Source of the DNA: Dyadobacter sp. CY326
GTDB taxonomy: Bacteria; Bacteroidota; Bacteroidia; Cytophagales; Spirosomataceae
Direction: 5' to 3'
Assembly (NCBI RefSeq): GCF_021390515.1
Contig: NZ_JAJUXI010000002.1
Coordinates: forward strand, 372,001-436,000
Length of the DNA stretch: 64,000 nt
The notes under the pieces were generated by a model that saw nothing but the letters and a program-made list of their open reading frames with translations, made no database searches and was not told the origin of the DNA. A program made the translations under genes and the position numbers. Position 1 is the stretch's first letter. Every line of letters begins with the position of its first letter. Positions 27,775 through 35,872 of this stretch are shown piece by piece.

Positions 27775-28518
27775 CTAGATCACTCCTTTGCCGGAAGTGT
27801 CCTTTTTCCAAAGCCGGTTGTTTACCACTTTTTCCAAAACCTCTGCCTGGTAATTGCGGCTGATCGGAATGCGAAAACTGCCGATGGCGATGTCATTGTT
27901 CTCGATGGATTCTATTTTGGAAACGGAGACGATGTAGGATTTGTGAACGCGGATAAAAGCGTTGTTATCAAGCTTTTCTTCAATGTTTTTCAAATACAAA
28001 AGCGTGATGAACTTGCCTTTCAATGTTTGGATAATGACATAATTCTGCATGGCCTGAACATACAAAATGTCGCTGAAATGTATTTTCTCGTATTTGTAAT
28101 CGCATTTAATAAAGAAATAACCCGGCTCTGCACTTGCGGTTTTGGCCAAAATTCCTGCACGCAGTTCGTAATATTCTCTGGATTTGGTGGCTGCTTTGAA
28201 AAAGCGTGAGAATGTGATGGGTTTGACCAGATAATCGAGCACATCGAGTTGAAAACCTTCGAGCGCGTAACTGGGATATGCTGTTGTAATAATGACCATA
28301 TAAGGTGTTTTGGCCATTTTCAGGAACTCAATGCCATTGATGACCGGCATTTCAATGTCGAGGAAAAGCAGGTCAATGTTGTGTTTGCTCAAAATGCGGG
28401 TCAGGTCCACAGGGTTGCTGCCGGTGCCGACCAGTTCCATAAAATCGATTTGCCCGATGTGATTGGCAATGCCTTCTCTGGCCAGCGGTTCGTCGTCGAT
28501 AATGGCGCATTTAATCAT
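27775..28518 (-). CDS. LytTR-family response regulator
   Basis: 247 residues. The receiver domain (residues 1-~120) has DDEP at its acidic pocket, the phospho-acceptor Asp in LFLDIEMPVING and Lys in VKPITFSRF. The C-terminal LytTR DNA-binding domain (~140-240) has FIKCDYKYEKIHFSDILYVQ and FIRVHKSYIVSVSKIESI. It lies 10 bp after the LytS-type kinase gene, so the two form a two-component pair. LytTR regulators bind direct repeats and control surface, envelope or polysaccharide genes; the target is unknown. It is followed after 25 bp by the decayed oxidoreductase gene. Confidence 0.93.
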   Translation of the reverse strand: MIKCAIIDDEPLAREGIANHIGQIDFMELVGTGSNPVDLTRILSKHNIDLLFLDIEMPVINGIEFLKMAKTPYMVIITTAYPSYALEGFQLDVLDYLVKPITFSRFFKAATKSREYYELRAGILAKTASAEPGYFFIKCDYKYEKIHFSDILYVQAMQNYVIIQTLKGKFITLLYLKNIEEKLDNNAFIRVHKSYIVSVSKIESIENNDIAIGSFRIPISRNYQAEVLEKVVNNRLWKKDTSGKGVI

Positions 28519-28528
28519 AATCTTGCAT

Positions 28529-29713
28529 TTAGTTGATTAGGGCTTGCGCTGCATGTTCATCCAGCGCAGCCATTTCCATCGTTTTTCTTTCTGTCAATGT
28601 GAGTTTGAGCATCACCTGAAAGCTGGTTTCATTCCGCGCAATGTCCAATGCATATTTGTCTGGATAAAGCAAATCCAGCCTGCGGCGCACGTTTTTCAGG
28701 CCTATCCCGCTGTGGCGGATGAATTCGGAGGAAGAATTAGCGGACGCAGAAGTGCTGTTTGCAATGTTGGCACAAAGCTCCAATCCGTTCAATGTGACAT
28801 GGATATGGATCCAATTGGATTCCAGCCTGTCGCGCGAGACGTGCTTGAATGCGTTTTCTACAAATGGGGTCAAAATAAATGGCGCTATGCCCAGATCGCC
28901 CGTCTGCGTCAGTTCAGTTTCCGTTTTGATTTTCACATTTCCGTGGTCCTGACGCAGTTTTTGAAGCTCAATAAAATTTTCAAGATAACCCATTTCCTGC
29001 CGCAGTGGAATCTGGTGCTCGTTGCATTCATACAATTGATAACGTAGAATGTCGGAGAATTTCGCCAGCGACTCGGATGCTAGGTTTGGATCTTTATCAA
29101 TGAGGACAAAAATTGAATTGATTGTGTTGAACAAAAAATGCGGGTTGAATTGTGATTTCAAAAATTTTAGCTCGGTTTCCAGTTTTTCCTTTTCCAATGC
29201 ATGCTTTTCGGTTTCCAGCGCCTGCTCCCGCCGCCTGGACTGGACCCAGTTTTTGGTCAGCTTCACGCTCATGGCGAGCATCATGCTGGTAACAGTGGAG
29301 GGAAATGTATTGGCCCGAAAAAAATGCTCATATCTGGCTGGCTCAATCTCGTAGAGCTCATAAAACGTTTTGACCGAAAGCCAGGCGCTCACATAATAAC
29401 CCGGCACGATCAGTACGGCGGTTGCAACAATGGTGAACATTAAAAATCCAATATAAAGCGCATAACGCCCTTTTTCCAAAAACCTGGGAATGAGAAAATA
29501 CAGGTTGAAATAAACCCCGGCAGCCTGTAAGACGACGTAAAAGCAATATTTGATCGAGTAAGCGGAGGAAAGAATATTGTGTGCTGCATCCCATGGACTG
29601 CCGATTGCAAAAGTCCACCATAGATAATGATACACAAACCAAAATGGAATGTGGTAAATCCTGAATTTAAAAAACCAGTCAAAATTGGAAGATATCGTTT
29701 TCAACTTGGTCAC
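28529..29713 (-). CDS. LytS/YehU-type membrane sensor histidine kinase
   Basis: 394 residues. The start is taken as GTG at 29713; no better ATG precedes the first helix. Four hydrophobic segments occupy residues ~20-150. A coiled coil (residues ~155-190, ALETEKHALEKEKLETELK) leads to the His_kinase domain with NPHFLFNTINSI, where the His is the phosphorylation site. The ATPase part has TPFVENAFKHV and GIGLKNVRRRLDLLY. It is the partner of the LytTR regulator directly downstream. The gene is divergent from the sugar dehydrogenase gene and shares a 230-bp control region with it. Confidence 0.92.
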   Translation of the reverse strand: MTKLKTISSNFDWFFKFRIYHIPFWFVYHYLWWTFAIGSPWDAAHNILSSAYSIKYCFYVVLQAAGVYFNLYFLIPRFLEKGRYALYIGFLMFTIVATAVLIVPGYYVSAWLSVKTFYELYEIEPARYEHFFRANTFPSTVTSMMLAMSVKLTKNWVQSRRREQALETEKHALEKEKLETELKFLKSQFNPHFLFNTINSIFVLIDKDPNLASESLAKFSDILRYQLYECNEHQIPLRQEMGYLENFIELQKLRQDHGNVKIKTETELTQTGDLGIAPFILTPFVENAFKHVSRDRLESNWIHIHVTLNGLELCANIANSTSASANSSSEFIRHSGIGLKNVRRRLDLLYPDKYALDIARNETSFQVMLKLTLTERKTMEMAALDEHAAQALIN

Positions 29714-29943
29714 GTTTAGCCTTGATTTATAGCGCTTTCCGTAAGAAGGGCGGCAATTAAATTTAGGAAAAATTCACCCTATTTTTTACCAATAAAATAT
29801 AAGCGGTCCTAAAAACTTGACGAAGTGAAAAGACGGCAACCCGTGTGCTAATTATTTTGCTTGATTAAAAATGAAGTGTAACCTTACTATATGCTTAAAT
29901 TGCGGGCACCAAGTTTGACATTAAACCATTAACCAAAAAAACA

Positions 29944-31176
29944 ATGACCAAAAGTGTTTTGCTAATGCTGGCCGGGGCTACTTTGACTTTCGCATCCTGC
30001 CAAAATAAAAAATCAGAAAGTTCGGAGGCTGCTAAGACTGACAGCACTTCGGCGCCTGTTGAAACGCAAAAGGCCAACACGGCTTACAAGCCTTCATTTG
30101 AGGGACAAACCAGAATCGGAAGTGTCAAATCCACGACTCCATATGAAGGCAAAGTGTTGTTTAGCGACCTGAAAAACCCGTGGGGCATCACTTCACTTCC
30201 GGATGGCCGCCTGATCATCACCGAAAAAGCTGGAACCATGCGCATTGCCACCACTGCAGGTGTTGTAAGCGCGCCGATAACGGGCATTCCTGCTGTAAAT
30301 TCAGAGGGGCAGGGAGGCTTGCTCGGCGTCCGCGTTGATCCTGAATTTGAGAAAAACAGGATGGTTTACTGGGTGTTTTCGGAACACCTTCCGGCTGGCA
30401 ACCTGACCGCTGTGGCAAAAGGAAAACTTTCGGCAGACGAAAAGAAAATTGAAGGTGCAAAAGTCATTTATCGCGCAACTCCTGCTTATAACGGCACATT
30501 GCATTACGGCGGACGCATTCTTTTTGACAAAAATGCTGACCTGGTTATCAGCACGGGCGAACGCTCGGACACGGTTACACGGCCGCAGGCCCAACACCTG
30601 AATTCGAGTCTTGGCAAAGTGATCCGGATTACGAAAGAAGGCAAGCCGGTTGCTGGGAATCCATTTGAAGGGAAAGATGGCGCAAAACCTGAATTGTATT
30701 CTTATGGTCACCGCAATGTGCAGGGACTTGCTTTTCACCCGGTTACAAATGATTTGTGGGAAGTTGAGTTTGGCCCGAGAGGCGGCGATGAGCTTAACCG
30801 CATTGAAGCTGGCAAAAATTACGGCTGGCCAACCATTACTTACGGCATTGAATATGACGGCAGAAAAATCGGCGATTCTATTCAGCAGAAAGCCGGAATG
30901 GAGCAACCCGTTTACTATTGGGATCCAGTGGTTTCGCCAAGCGGCATCACATTTTACAGCAGCGACAGCATCCCTGAATGGAAAAACAACCTTTTTATCG
31001 GCGGTCTCAGCAGCATGCACATTGCCAGACTTGTGATTGAAGACAATAAAGTCGTTGGCGAAGAGCGCCTGCTAGCCAAGGAAGGCCAGCGCTTCCGCGA
31101 CGTTACCCAAGGCAAAGACGGCGCCTTATACGCAGTCACCGACCAGGGAAGGCTGTATCGGATTTACAAGAAATGA
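29944..31176 (+). CDS. PQQ-dependent sugar dehydrogenase-like lipoprotein
   Basis: 410 residues. Lipobox LTFASCQNKKS (Cys about 19) and a Ser/Glu-rich linker precede a six-bladed propeller of the glucose/sorbosone dehydrogenase family (~70-408). Seen: PWGITSLPDGRLIITEKAG, GGLLGVRVDPEF, LHYGGRILFD, SYGHRNVQGLAFHP and EFGPRGGDELNRIEAGKNYGWP, all characteristic of the Asd/YliI-like soluble aldose dehydrogenases that bind PQQ and calcium. It should oxidise aldose sugars in the periplasm or at the membrane surface. No PQQ synthesis genes are visible, so the cofactor would have to be made from genes elsewhere or taken up. Confidence 0.9.
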   Translation: MTKSVLLMLAGATLTFASCQNKKSESSEAAKTDSTSAPVETQKANTAYKPSFEGQTRIGSVKSTTPYEGKVLFSDLKNPWGITSLPDGRLIITEKAGTMRIATTAGVVSAPITGIPAVNSEGQGGLLGVRVDPEFEKNRMVYWVFSEHLPAGNLTAVAKGKLSADEKKIEGAKVIYRATPAYNGTLHYGGRILFDKNADLVISTGERSDTVTRPQAQHLNSSLGKVIRITKEGKPVAGNPFEGKDGAKPELYSYGHRNVQGLAFHPVTNDLWEVEFGPRGGDELNRIEAGKNYGWPTITYGIEYDGRKIGDSIQQKAGMEQPVYYWDPVVSPSGITFYSSDSIPEWKNNLFIGGLSSMHIARLVIEDNKVVGEERLLAKEGQRFRDVTQGKDGALYAVTDQGRLYRIYKK

Positions 31177-31201
31177 TAGATTTGACATAGACTTCGTAGC
31201 T

Positions 31202-31243
31202 AACTTGGGATCAGGCAATGTGTGCCTGGTCCCAAGTTTTTTT
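31202..31243 (+). terminator. Terminator of the sugar dehydrogenase gene
   Basis: A 16-bp stem (31202-31217 and 31223-31238, one G-U) with a 5-base loop and a run of seven T. It lies 25 bp after the stop, between two convergent genes. Confidence 0.92.
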
Positions 31244-31289
31244 AGTGCCCAATTGAGAATTCACGCCTCGCAATTTACGCGCGCCGGTT

Positions 31290-32564
31290 TCACATCTTAT
31301 TTGGCTCCTGTTTTGTCAAGAAACGAATCCTAACCAATGTTCCTTTGCCCCGTTCGCTTTCAATATCCATCGAAGCTTTCATTTGTTCACAAAGTTTTTT
31401 GACGATAAATAATCCAAGTCCTTCGCTTTCTTTAAAATATGTTTTGGCCGTGGGTTGCGGGGCTGGGGGTTCCTGCATGAGCTTTGCCTGCTGGTGGCTC
31501 GTGGTGGTGTGAATGGGGGGCTTTAACTGTGCTGCGAGCAAAGCGCTTGGGCTGCCGGGCGTAAATCCTGCACCTGTATCCTGAACGCTTAATGTCCAGC
31601 GAAGCGGGTTTTCTTGCGCCCAGGTGACATAAATGCTGCCTGATCTGGTGTATTTCAATGCATTTTGAATCAGGTTGATGAGAATTCGCTGCACCTTGAT
31701 ACGGTCACTTGTTATGATGAATTCGTCGGGGCCATTTCCTTCCAGCATCAGCGCATTGCGACGTGCCATTGGCTGCGCACTTGACAGCGTGTCTTTGATC
31801 AGCCCGGCTACGTCAAACTCCTGAATATCCAGTTCATCTTGCGCGGCCTCAACTTTGGCATAGTCCGTCAGCTGCAAAAGCATCTCCCGCAAGGAAAACA
31901 AATTTCTGTTGAGCATTTCCATCAGCTCCGTGCGCTCGTTATCGTCACGGGGCATTTCGAGCATCTGCGAAGCGACCATTAAAACGCTGAATGATGCACG
32001 CAGGTCGTGGGAGCTTTCGCGCAGATGTTCACCACGTTGTTTACCCAGTTGTTGGAGCTGATCCAAAGCGAATTCCAGGCTTTGCACACGTTCGGCGGCA
32101 TTATTTTGAAGCAACTGGTGATAATAGAAAATGCTGCCCCTGATTACCTCGGAATAAAGCTTGAAAACCTGCTGCTGGACAATAAGGAATGCACTTGCAT
32201 CCGAGCCAGCCGCGCTGTTGTAGAATTTATCAATCTCTTCGAGAATGGTTGCAAACAAATGTTCAATCTCAACGGTTAATTCGGGAAGCGCATAACCAGC
32301 TTGCCAGCGGTGCAATCCGTGTTCACCGGCAACCGTGACAGGATCAAGAGACACTTCCTGCCCCCTTAGCCTTTGCAGCAAAATTGCCATCAAAACGGGA
32401 ACCTGATCATTGAATTCTTCACGCGTAAACACACTTTTACTGTTCATTATTTCGTCCGACTCGCACCGGATTCGCCAGTTTACCAATATTGTTTCCAGTC
32501 GCGCGTCGAGATACTGCGTAATTTTATCCGTTTCGTTTTGGGAATCAGATTTCATTGGTGTCAT
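31290..32564 (-). CDS. Soluble sensor histidine kinase with an RsbRD-like N-terminus
   Basis: 424 residues without a membrane helix. The N-terminal ~150 residues are all-helical and resemble the RsbRD N-terminal (globin-like) sensing domain. A short coiled coil leads to HisKA with SSHDLRASFSVLMV (note HDLR rather than HELR). The ATPase part has NLIQNALKYT, DTGAGFTPG and SEGLGLFIVKKL. Between the last two, about 47 residues rich in Pro, Gln, Thr and His are inserted, much longer than a usual ATP lid. It converges on the sugar dehydrogenase gene and diverges from the unknown genes at 32.7 kb. The stand-alone receiver at 33744 is a plausible partner, though this is only inferred. Confidence 0.82.
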   Translation of the reverse strand: MTPMKSDSQNETDKITQYLDARLETILVNWRIRCESDEIMNSKSVFTREEFNDQVPVLMAILLQRLRGQEVSLDPVTVAGEHGLHRWQAGYALPELTVEIEHLFATILEEIDKFYNSAAGSDASAFLIVQQQVFKLYSEVIRGSIFYYHQLLQNNAAERVQSLEFALDQLQQLGKQRGEHLRESSHDLRASFSVLMVASQMLEMPRDDNERTELMEMLNRNLFSLREMLLQLTDYAKVEAAQDELDIQEFDVAGLIKDTLSSAQPMARRNALMLEGNGPDEFIITSDRIKVQRILINLIQNALKYTRSGSIYVTWAQENPLRWTLSVQDTGAGFTPGSPSALLAAQLKPPIHTTTSHQQAKLMQEPPAPQPTAKTYFKESEGLGLFIVKKLCEQMKASMDIESERGKGTLVRIRFLTKQEPNKM

Positions 32565-32673
32565 ACAAATTTGAGTTGTTCAGCGACGGAACGGTTACTA
32601 TTTCTGTTCCAGCAGATTATCGGCATAATTTTTATACGCTGCATTGCCGTCTGAACGTACAACTTTTGAGCAT

Positions 32674-33285
32674 ATGGAAAAGAAAAACCACACGGATGCG
32701 GTTCCCGAAAATCATCAGGGAGATTCTCTGGATATTGAAAGCGTCAAAGATTTTGCCTCTATTGATGATGCTGTTGCCCTTTTCGACAAAGGAAAACAGC
32801 GGCTTTTAAATGTAAACGAATGGCAACACGTGGCCGGTGAGGCGCTTGCGCACTTTACACTCACGGACCCGTCTGGTGCGCCTGTTGGTGGTCAGGCGCA
32901 GGAAGGCTTGCTCATTAAGATCGACATTCCCGGACCTGGCACCGAAGAAGCTGACGGTTTCGACTGGGTGGTCATTGAACGCATTGAATCAGAGAAGAAT
33001 GGTCATATTGAAAGCGTTGCAGTGCGGGTAAGGCCTACGGCAGCGCCGGGCTCTGAGACCAACGAAACGGCTCATTTTTACTCGCAACAATCGACAAGCA
33101 CGTTTACGATCAGTCGTGATCACTTAAAAGTTACGGCGGGAGTTTATGACCGCAACCTCGAAGCCAACCAGGATTCGACGAAGCTTTGGGACAAAGTGCG
33201 CAATGCGATCATTGGTTTTGCAGGCAAAAAGGGAGTTTCAGCGGGGCAGTGGAAAGCATTCACGAATGGACTTCTGGAAGCTTGA
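32674..33285 (+). CDS. Conserved hypothetical protein (203 aa)
   Basis: 203 residues from ATG 32674 (a TTG at 32644 is less likely). No export signal. The N-terminus is acidic and flexible (~1-40), followed by a beta-rich core with LLNVNEWQHVAGEALAHF and GLLIKIDIPGPGTEEADGFDWVVIERIE. The C-terminal helix ends WKAFTNGLLEA. Similar proteins of about 200 residues occur across Bacteroidota, but I know no assigned function or named domain. The next unknown gene begins 58 bp downstream, so they may be co-transcribed. Confidence 0.8.
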   Translation: MEKKNHTDAVPENHQGDSLDIESVKDFASIDDAVALFDKGKQRLLNVNEWQHVAGEALAHFTLTDPSGAPVGGQAQEGLLIKIDIPGPGTEEADGFDWVVIERIESEKNGHIESVAVRVRPTAAPGSETNETAHFYSQQSTSTFTISRDHLKVTAGVYDRNLEANQDSTKLWDKVRNAIIGFAGKKGVSAGQWKAFTNGLLEA

Positions 33286-33343
33286 CAGAGTCGTTGGTAT
33301 GGTTTTTACTGTTTGGATGGCAACATTAGGAATAACTATCAAA

Positions 33344-33655
33344 ATGGGAAAAACAACAAACTATGAAACCTGGCTGTCCGCCGTGACGCTGGACGCCGAA
33401 GAGGATGTATATGATTTATACAATTCAGTGAGCAACTTCGAGGGCTCGGGCAAATTTTACACCTCCAAAGAAGTTACCAACGACGGATATCAATATTTAG
33501 TAAAAGCAGAAGGAAATGCGGACGATTTATTTCTGGAATCGGATGAGGCGAAGTTTGCTTTCCTTAAACATCTGGCTAGCAACCACACCGACGCGGAAGA
33601 TGGCGATATCCAGAAATGGTATAAAATGAAAACAGAGCTCGGCAGAACGGATTAA
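33344..33655 (+). CDS. Small acidic hypothetical protein (103 aa)
   Basis: 103 residues from ATG 33344; the frame is open further upstream but that part overlaps the previous gene and has unlikely composition. The sequence is acidic (ETWLSAVTLDAEEDVYDLY) and alternates helix and strand with no signal, membrane segment or recognisable motif. It ends IQKWYKMKTELGRTD. It follows the 203-residue unknown protein in the same direction. Function unknown; expressed status inferred from length, codon use and spacing. Confidence 0.65.
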   Translation: MGKTTNYETWLSAVTLDAEEDVYDLYNSVSNFEGSGKFYTSKEVTNDGYQYLVKAEGNADDLFLESDEAKFAFLKHLASNHTDAEDGDIQKWYKMKTELGRTD

Positions 33656-33660
33656 AAGTT

Positions 33661-33693
33661 TTGACCAAAAAGCCTTTAAAAGTGCTACATTTA
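33661..33693 (+). promoter_or_regulatory. Possible promoter of the stand-alone receiver gene
   Basis: TTG at 33661-33663 and TACATTTA at 33686-33693 (one mismatch to TAnnTTTG) with 22 bp between. The ATG of the receiver gene follows about 50 bp downstream. Weak match. Confidence 0.3.
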
Positions 33694-33743
33694 TACAATT
33701 AGCCCGGTTATAGCACATCGACACATAGCTAAACGCAGGCAAT

Positions 33744-34166
33744 ATGAACAAAAACGGCGCAGTAGTAATTATTGAAGACGATCTAGATGATCAATTTCTC
33801 CTCGAAGAAGTTTTTAAGTCGCTTCCTTACACCAATGAAAGACTGTATTTCTCCGACGGCGAAGCAGCATTAGATTATCTTCACACAACGCCCAAGCTCC
33901 CTTTCCTGATTTTGTCTGACATAAATATGCCGCGGCTGGACGGATTTGAACTGAGACAAAAATTGCATACGGATGCAGAACTTAATTTGAAATGCATTCC
34001 CTATCTGTTCTTTTCAACGGCCATCAACCAGGAAATGGTGATTAATGCATATAGCATGTCAGCACAAGGATTTTTTATTAAACAGAGCAGTTTCAGTGAA
34101 TTGCACAAAACCGTCCAGATCATTATGGACTATTGGGGTCGGTGCGCAGCGCCTAACAATTTTTAG
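33744..34166 (+). CDS. Stand-alone receiver-domain response regulator
   Basis: 140 residues forming one receiver domain only. Seen: IIEDDLDDQFLL (acidic pocket), LSDINMPRLDGFEL (phospho-acceptor Asp), FFSTA (switch Thr/Ser) and FFIKQSS (conserved Lys). There is no output domain, as in Rcp1/CheY-like regulators that act through protein contacts. It ends with a strong terminator. The HK at 31290 and the unknown genes between them may form one signalling cluster, but direction and spacing do not prove it. Confidence 0.9.
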   Translation: MNKNGAVVIIEDDLDDQFLLEEVFKSLPYTNERLYFSDGEAALDYLHTTPKLPFLILSDINMPRLDGFELRQKLHTDAELNLKCIPYLFFSTAINQEMVINAYSMSAQGFFIKQSSFSELHKTVQIIMDYWGRCAAPNNF

Positions 34167-34196
34167 CGTTTTCAAAATCATTTTACAATTGATACA

Positions 34197-34224
34197 AAAG
34201 CTGCCCGAAAAGGCAGCTTTTTTT
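34197..34224 (+). terminator. Terminator of the receiver gene
   Basis: A perfect 9-bp stem (34197-34205 and 34212-34220), loop CGAAAA, followed by TTTT. It ends 3 bp before the first regulatory palindrome of the next gene. Confidence 0.85.
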
Positions 34225-34226
34225 GT

Positions 34227-34269
34227 TGCAACTTAGTTGCACACTCTTTACATTTGCAACCAAGTTGCA
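34227..34269 (+). promoter_or_regulatory. Twin palindromic operators TGCAAC-N3-GTTGCA
   Basis: Two perfect 6-3-6 palindromes, 34227-34241 and 34255-34269, differ only in the 3-base spacer and are 28 bp apart. They lie 31-73 bp upstream of the ATG at 34300, where a repressor would block transcription. The form and spacing are those of a Fur-family operator. Zinc-responsive Zur is my preferred guess because the lipoprotein downstream belongs to a family found with metal-type TonB receptors. Confidence 0.65.
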
Positions 34270-34299
34270 TAAGCTATTTTAAACTACATTCAGAAACCT

Positions 34300-34851
34300 A
34301 TGAAAAGGAAACATTTGGCATTGGGTCTATTATTGGGCATGACCGCTCTTTTTGTTCAATGTAAAGACTCCGGCGAAGACCTGGAACCCGATGATGAAAA
34401 TGAACTGATCACATCCGTTACGCTGACATTCAAAGAAGCGGGCACGGGGACGGTTACTTCATTTAGTTTCAAGGACGCTGATGGAGATGGCGGCAATGCA
34501 GCAACAAGATTTGACACCGTTGCGCTCAAAGCAAACACAGCATACACATTGACCGTGCAGCTTCTGGATGAAAGCAAAACGCCTGTTGAAGACATCACAG
34601 ATGAAGTCGCGGAGGAATCGGATGAGCATTTGCTCATTTACACGCCCTCGCCAGCCACCCTGCTCACATACACATATGGCGATAAGGATGTGAACAATTA
34701 TCCCATTGGCCTTACTGGAACTGCCAAGGCCGGTGCGGCGGGCATAGGAAAGTTAAAAGTGCAGCTTCGCCACCAACCCGGCGCAAAAAACGGCACCCCT
34801 ACGCCGGGAAGCGACGATGTGGCGCTGGATTTTAATTTGAAAGTTCAGTAA
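34300..34851 (+). CDS. Surface lipoprotein, 'type 1 periplasmic binding fold' family
   Basis: 183 residues. Lipobox ALFVQCKDSGEDLEPDDENE (Cys about 21) is followed by an acidic tract, suggesting display on the outer membrane. Beta-rich repeats follow (LITSVTLTFKEAGTG, FKDADGDGGNA, LKANTAYTLTVQLLDES), then the short DITDEVAEESDEH helix and a C-terminal VQLRHQPGAKNG motif. Databases name this Bacteroidota family after the periplasmic binding fold although it is far shorter than such proteins. It is commonly next to a TonB-dependent receptor; here none adjoins. The two palindromes before it imply metal-dependent control. Confidence 0.75.
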   Translation: MKRKHLALGLLLGMTALFVQCKDSGEDLEPDDENELITSVTLTFKEAGTGTVTSFSFKDADGDGGNAATRFDTVALKANTAYTLTVQLLDESKTPVEDITDEVAEESDEHLLIYTPSPATLLTYTYGDKDVNNYPIGLTGTAKAGAAGIGKLKVQLRHQPGAKNGTPTPGSDDVALDFNLKVQ

Positions 34852-34876
34852 ATTATTGCGTCAATTTGAGATAACT

Positions 34877-34914
34877 CCCCCGGTTAAAACCGGGGGGAAT
34901 GTTTTATTTTGGTT
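34877..34914. terminator. Bidirectional terminator
   Basis: GC-rich hairpin with arms CCCCCGG (34877-34883) and CCGGGGG (34890-34896) around TTAAAA, followed by GAATGTTTTATTTT on the plus strand. It lies between two convergent genes. Confidence 0.75.
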
Positions 34915-35638
34915 CAAAAAGCTTGATTGTGTAATCGAGCAATGCCAGGTTTCCTGACTTTCCATGACCGGGAATCACAAACTGCGTGTCGGGATATTTC
35001 TGCTTTAATTTGGTCACTGTTGCAGACCAATCATTCACATTGGCATCTTCCAAATTGCCTTTCGACGCATCCACTGCCTTGATCAGGCAACCGCCAAACA
35101 GCACCTTATCCGCTGGAAAATAGCCTACGACATTGTCTCTCGTATGGCCTTCGCCAAAGAACTCCACAATCACCGGCTTATCGCCCACTTTCAGGTTGAG
35201 CTTGTTATCAAAACCGTTCTGTGGGATTTGGTAATTCTTTAATTTGGCTGCATTAATCGTCCTGTTTTCGGCATAGGAAGGGATTCCACGGTTGTGAAAC
35301 TCTTTCAAACCGCCCAGACAATCTGCATGAAAATGCGTGGGCACAATAGCGATAACCTTGCATTGCAGACTATCCCGGACCCAATTCAATAAAGCCGCCG
35401 AAGAGGAATCATCCGCCGGCGTGTCGAATATAATGGCTTCATTTTTGTCAAAAACGATCATTCCGTTGCAGTCGACTTTCCCGTAAGTCTCCGTTTGTAA
35501 ATAAGTCGTGTGCTGGTAAACATTTTCCTTCACCTTTTTCAGGATCAGGCCACTGGATGTAAAACTTTTGTCGGCGATTTTGGCCGATTTGCAGCCGAAA
35601 ATGAATAAAGCAAAGCAAATGAACAGGAGTGATCGCAT
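34904..35638 (-). CDS. Subclass B1 metallo-beta-lactamase, lipoprotein form
   Basis: 244 residues. The signal ends in a lipobox (FALFIFGCKSAK, Cys about 16), so the enzyme is probably membrane-anchored. The B1 zinc ligands are all visible: HFHADC (two His and the Asp), GEGHTRDN (third His), FGGCLIK (the Cys that defines B1) and PGHG (last His). The HxHxDC pattern with Cys after Asp and the segment GIPSYAENRTI resemble CcrA of Bacteroides. The expected activity is hydrolysis of penicillins, cephalosporins and carbapenems in the periplasm. Chromosomal B1 enzymes are frequent in environmental Bacteroidota, so this is probably intrinsic. No mobile element is nearby. Confidence 0.92.
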   Translation of the reverse strand: MRSLLFICFALFIFGCKSAKIADKSFTSSGLILKKVKENVYQHTTYLQTETYGKVDCNGMIVFDKNEAIIFDTPADDSSSAALLNWVRDSLQCKVIAIVPTHFHADCLGGLKEFHNRGIPSYAENRTINAAKLKNYQIPQNGFDNKLNLKVGDKPVIVEFFGEGHTRDNVVGYFPADKVLFGGCLIKAVDASKGNLEDANVNDWSATVTKLKQKYPDTQFVIPGHGKSGNLALLDYTIKLFEPK

Positions 35639-35820
35639 TGTTGCGTTTTGATAAAATTGTTGTGAAAAAGGTTTTGAGAGAAAGAGTCGACAATTTATGT
35701 GTTTTTGGTCAATTGCCCTTAACCGTTATTGCGCTGATCACTTGTCCGCAGCCGCACGAAAATCGTCCGATTTCGAACAAAATAAAAACATAAATTATTC
35801 ATAATCAATATCTTATAACA

Positions 35821-35838
35821 TTGGCATGAATGTTGCGA
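35821..35838 (+). promoter_or_regulatory. Sigma-54 type promoter of the ABC permease gene
   Basis: TTGGCATGAATGTTGCGA has the -24 GG (35823-35824) and -12 GC (35835-35836) exactly 10 bp apart, with TGGCA and TTGC in place, which is the sigma-54 consensus. Transcription would start near 35848, 25 bp before the ATG. Activation would need an NtrC-type enhancer-binding protein, and none is encoded in this window. Confidence 0.7.
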
Positions 35839-35872
35839 CAGCGTCTGCAACGCAATTTACAACTCCCTGTCC

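Noticed and set aside
30301..31020. 239-codon minus-strand frame opposite the sugar dehydrogenase
   Set aside because: The plus-strand product has complete family motifs; the antisense frame has no recognisable domain and no start context.
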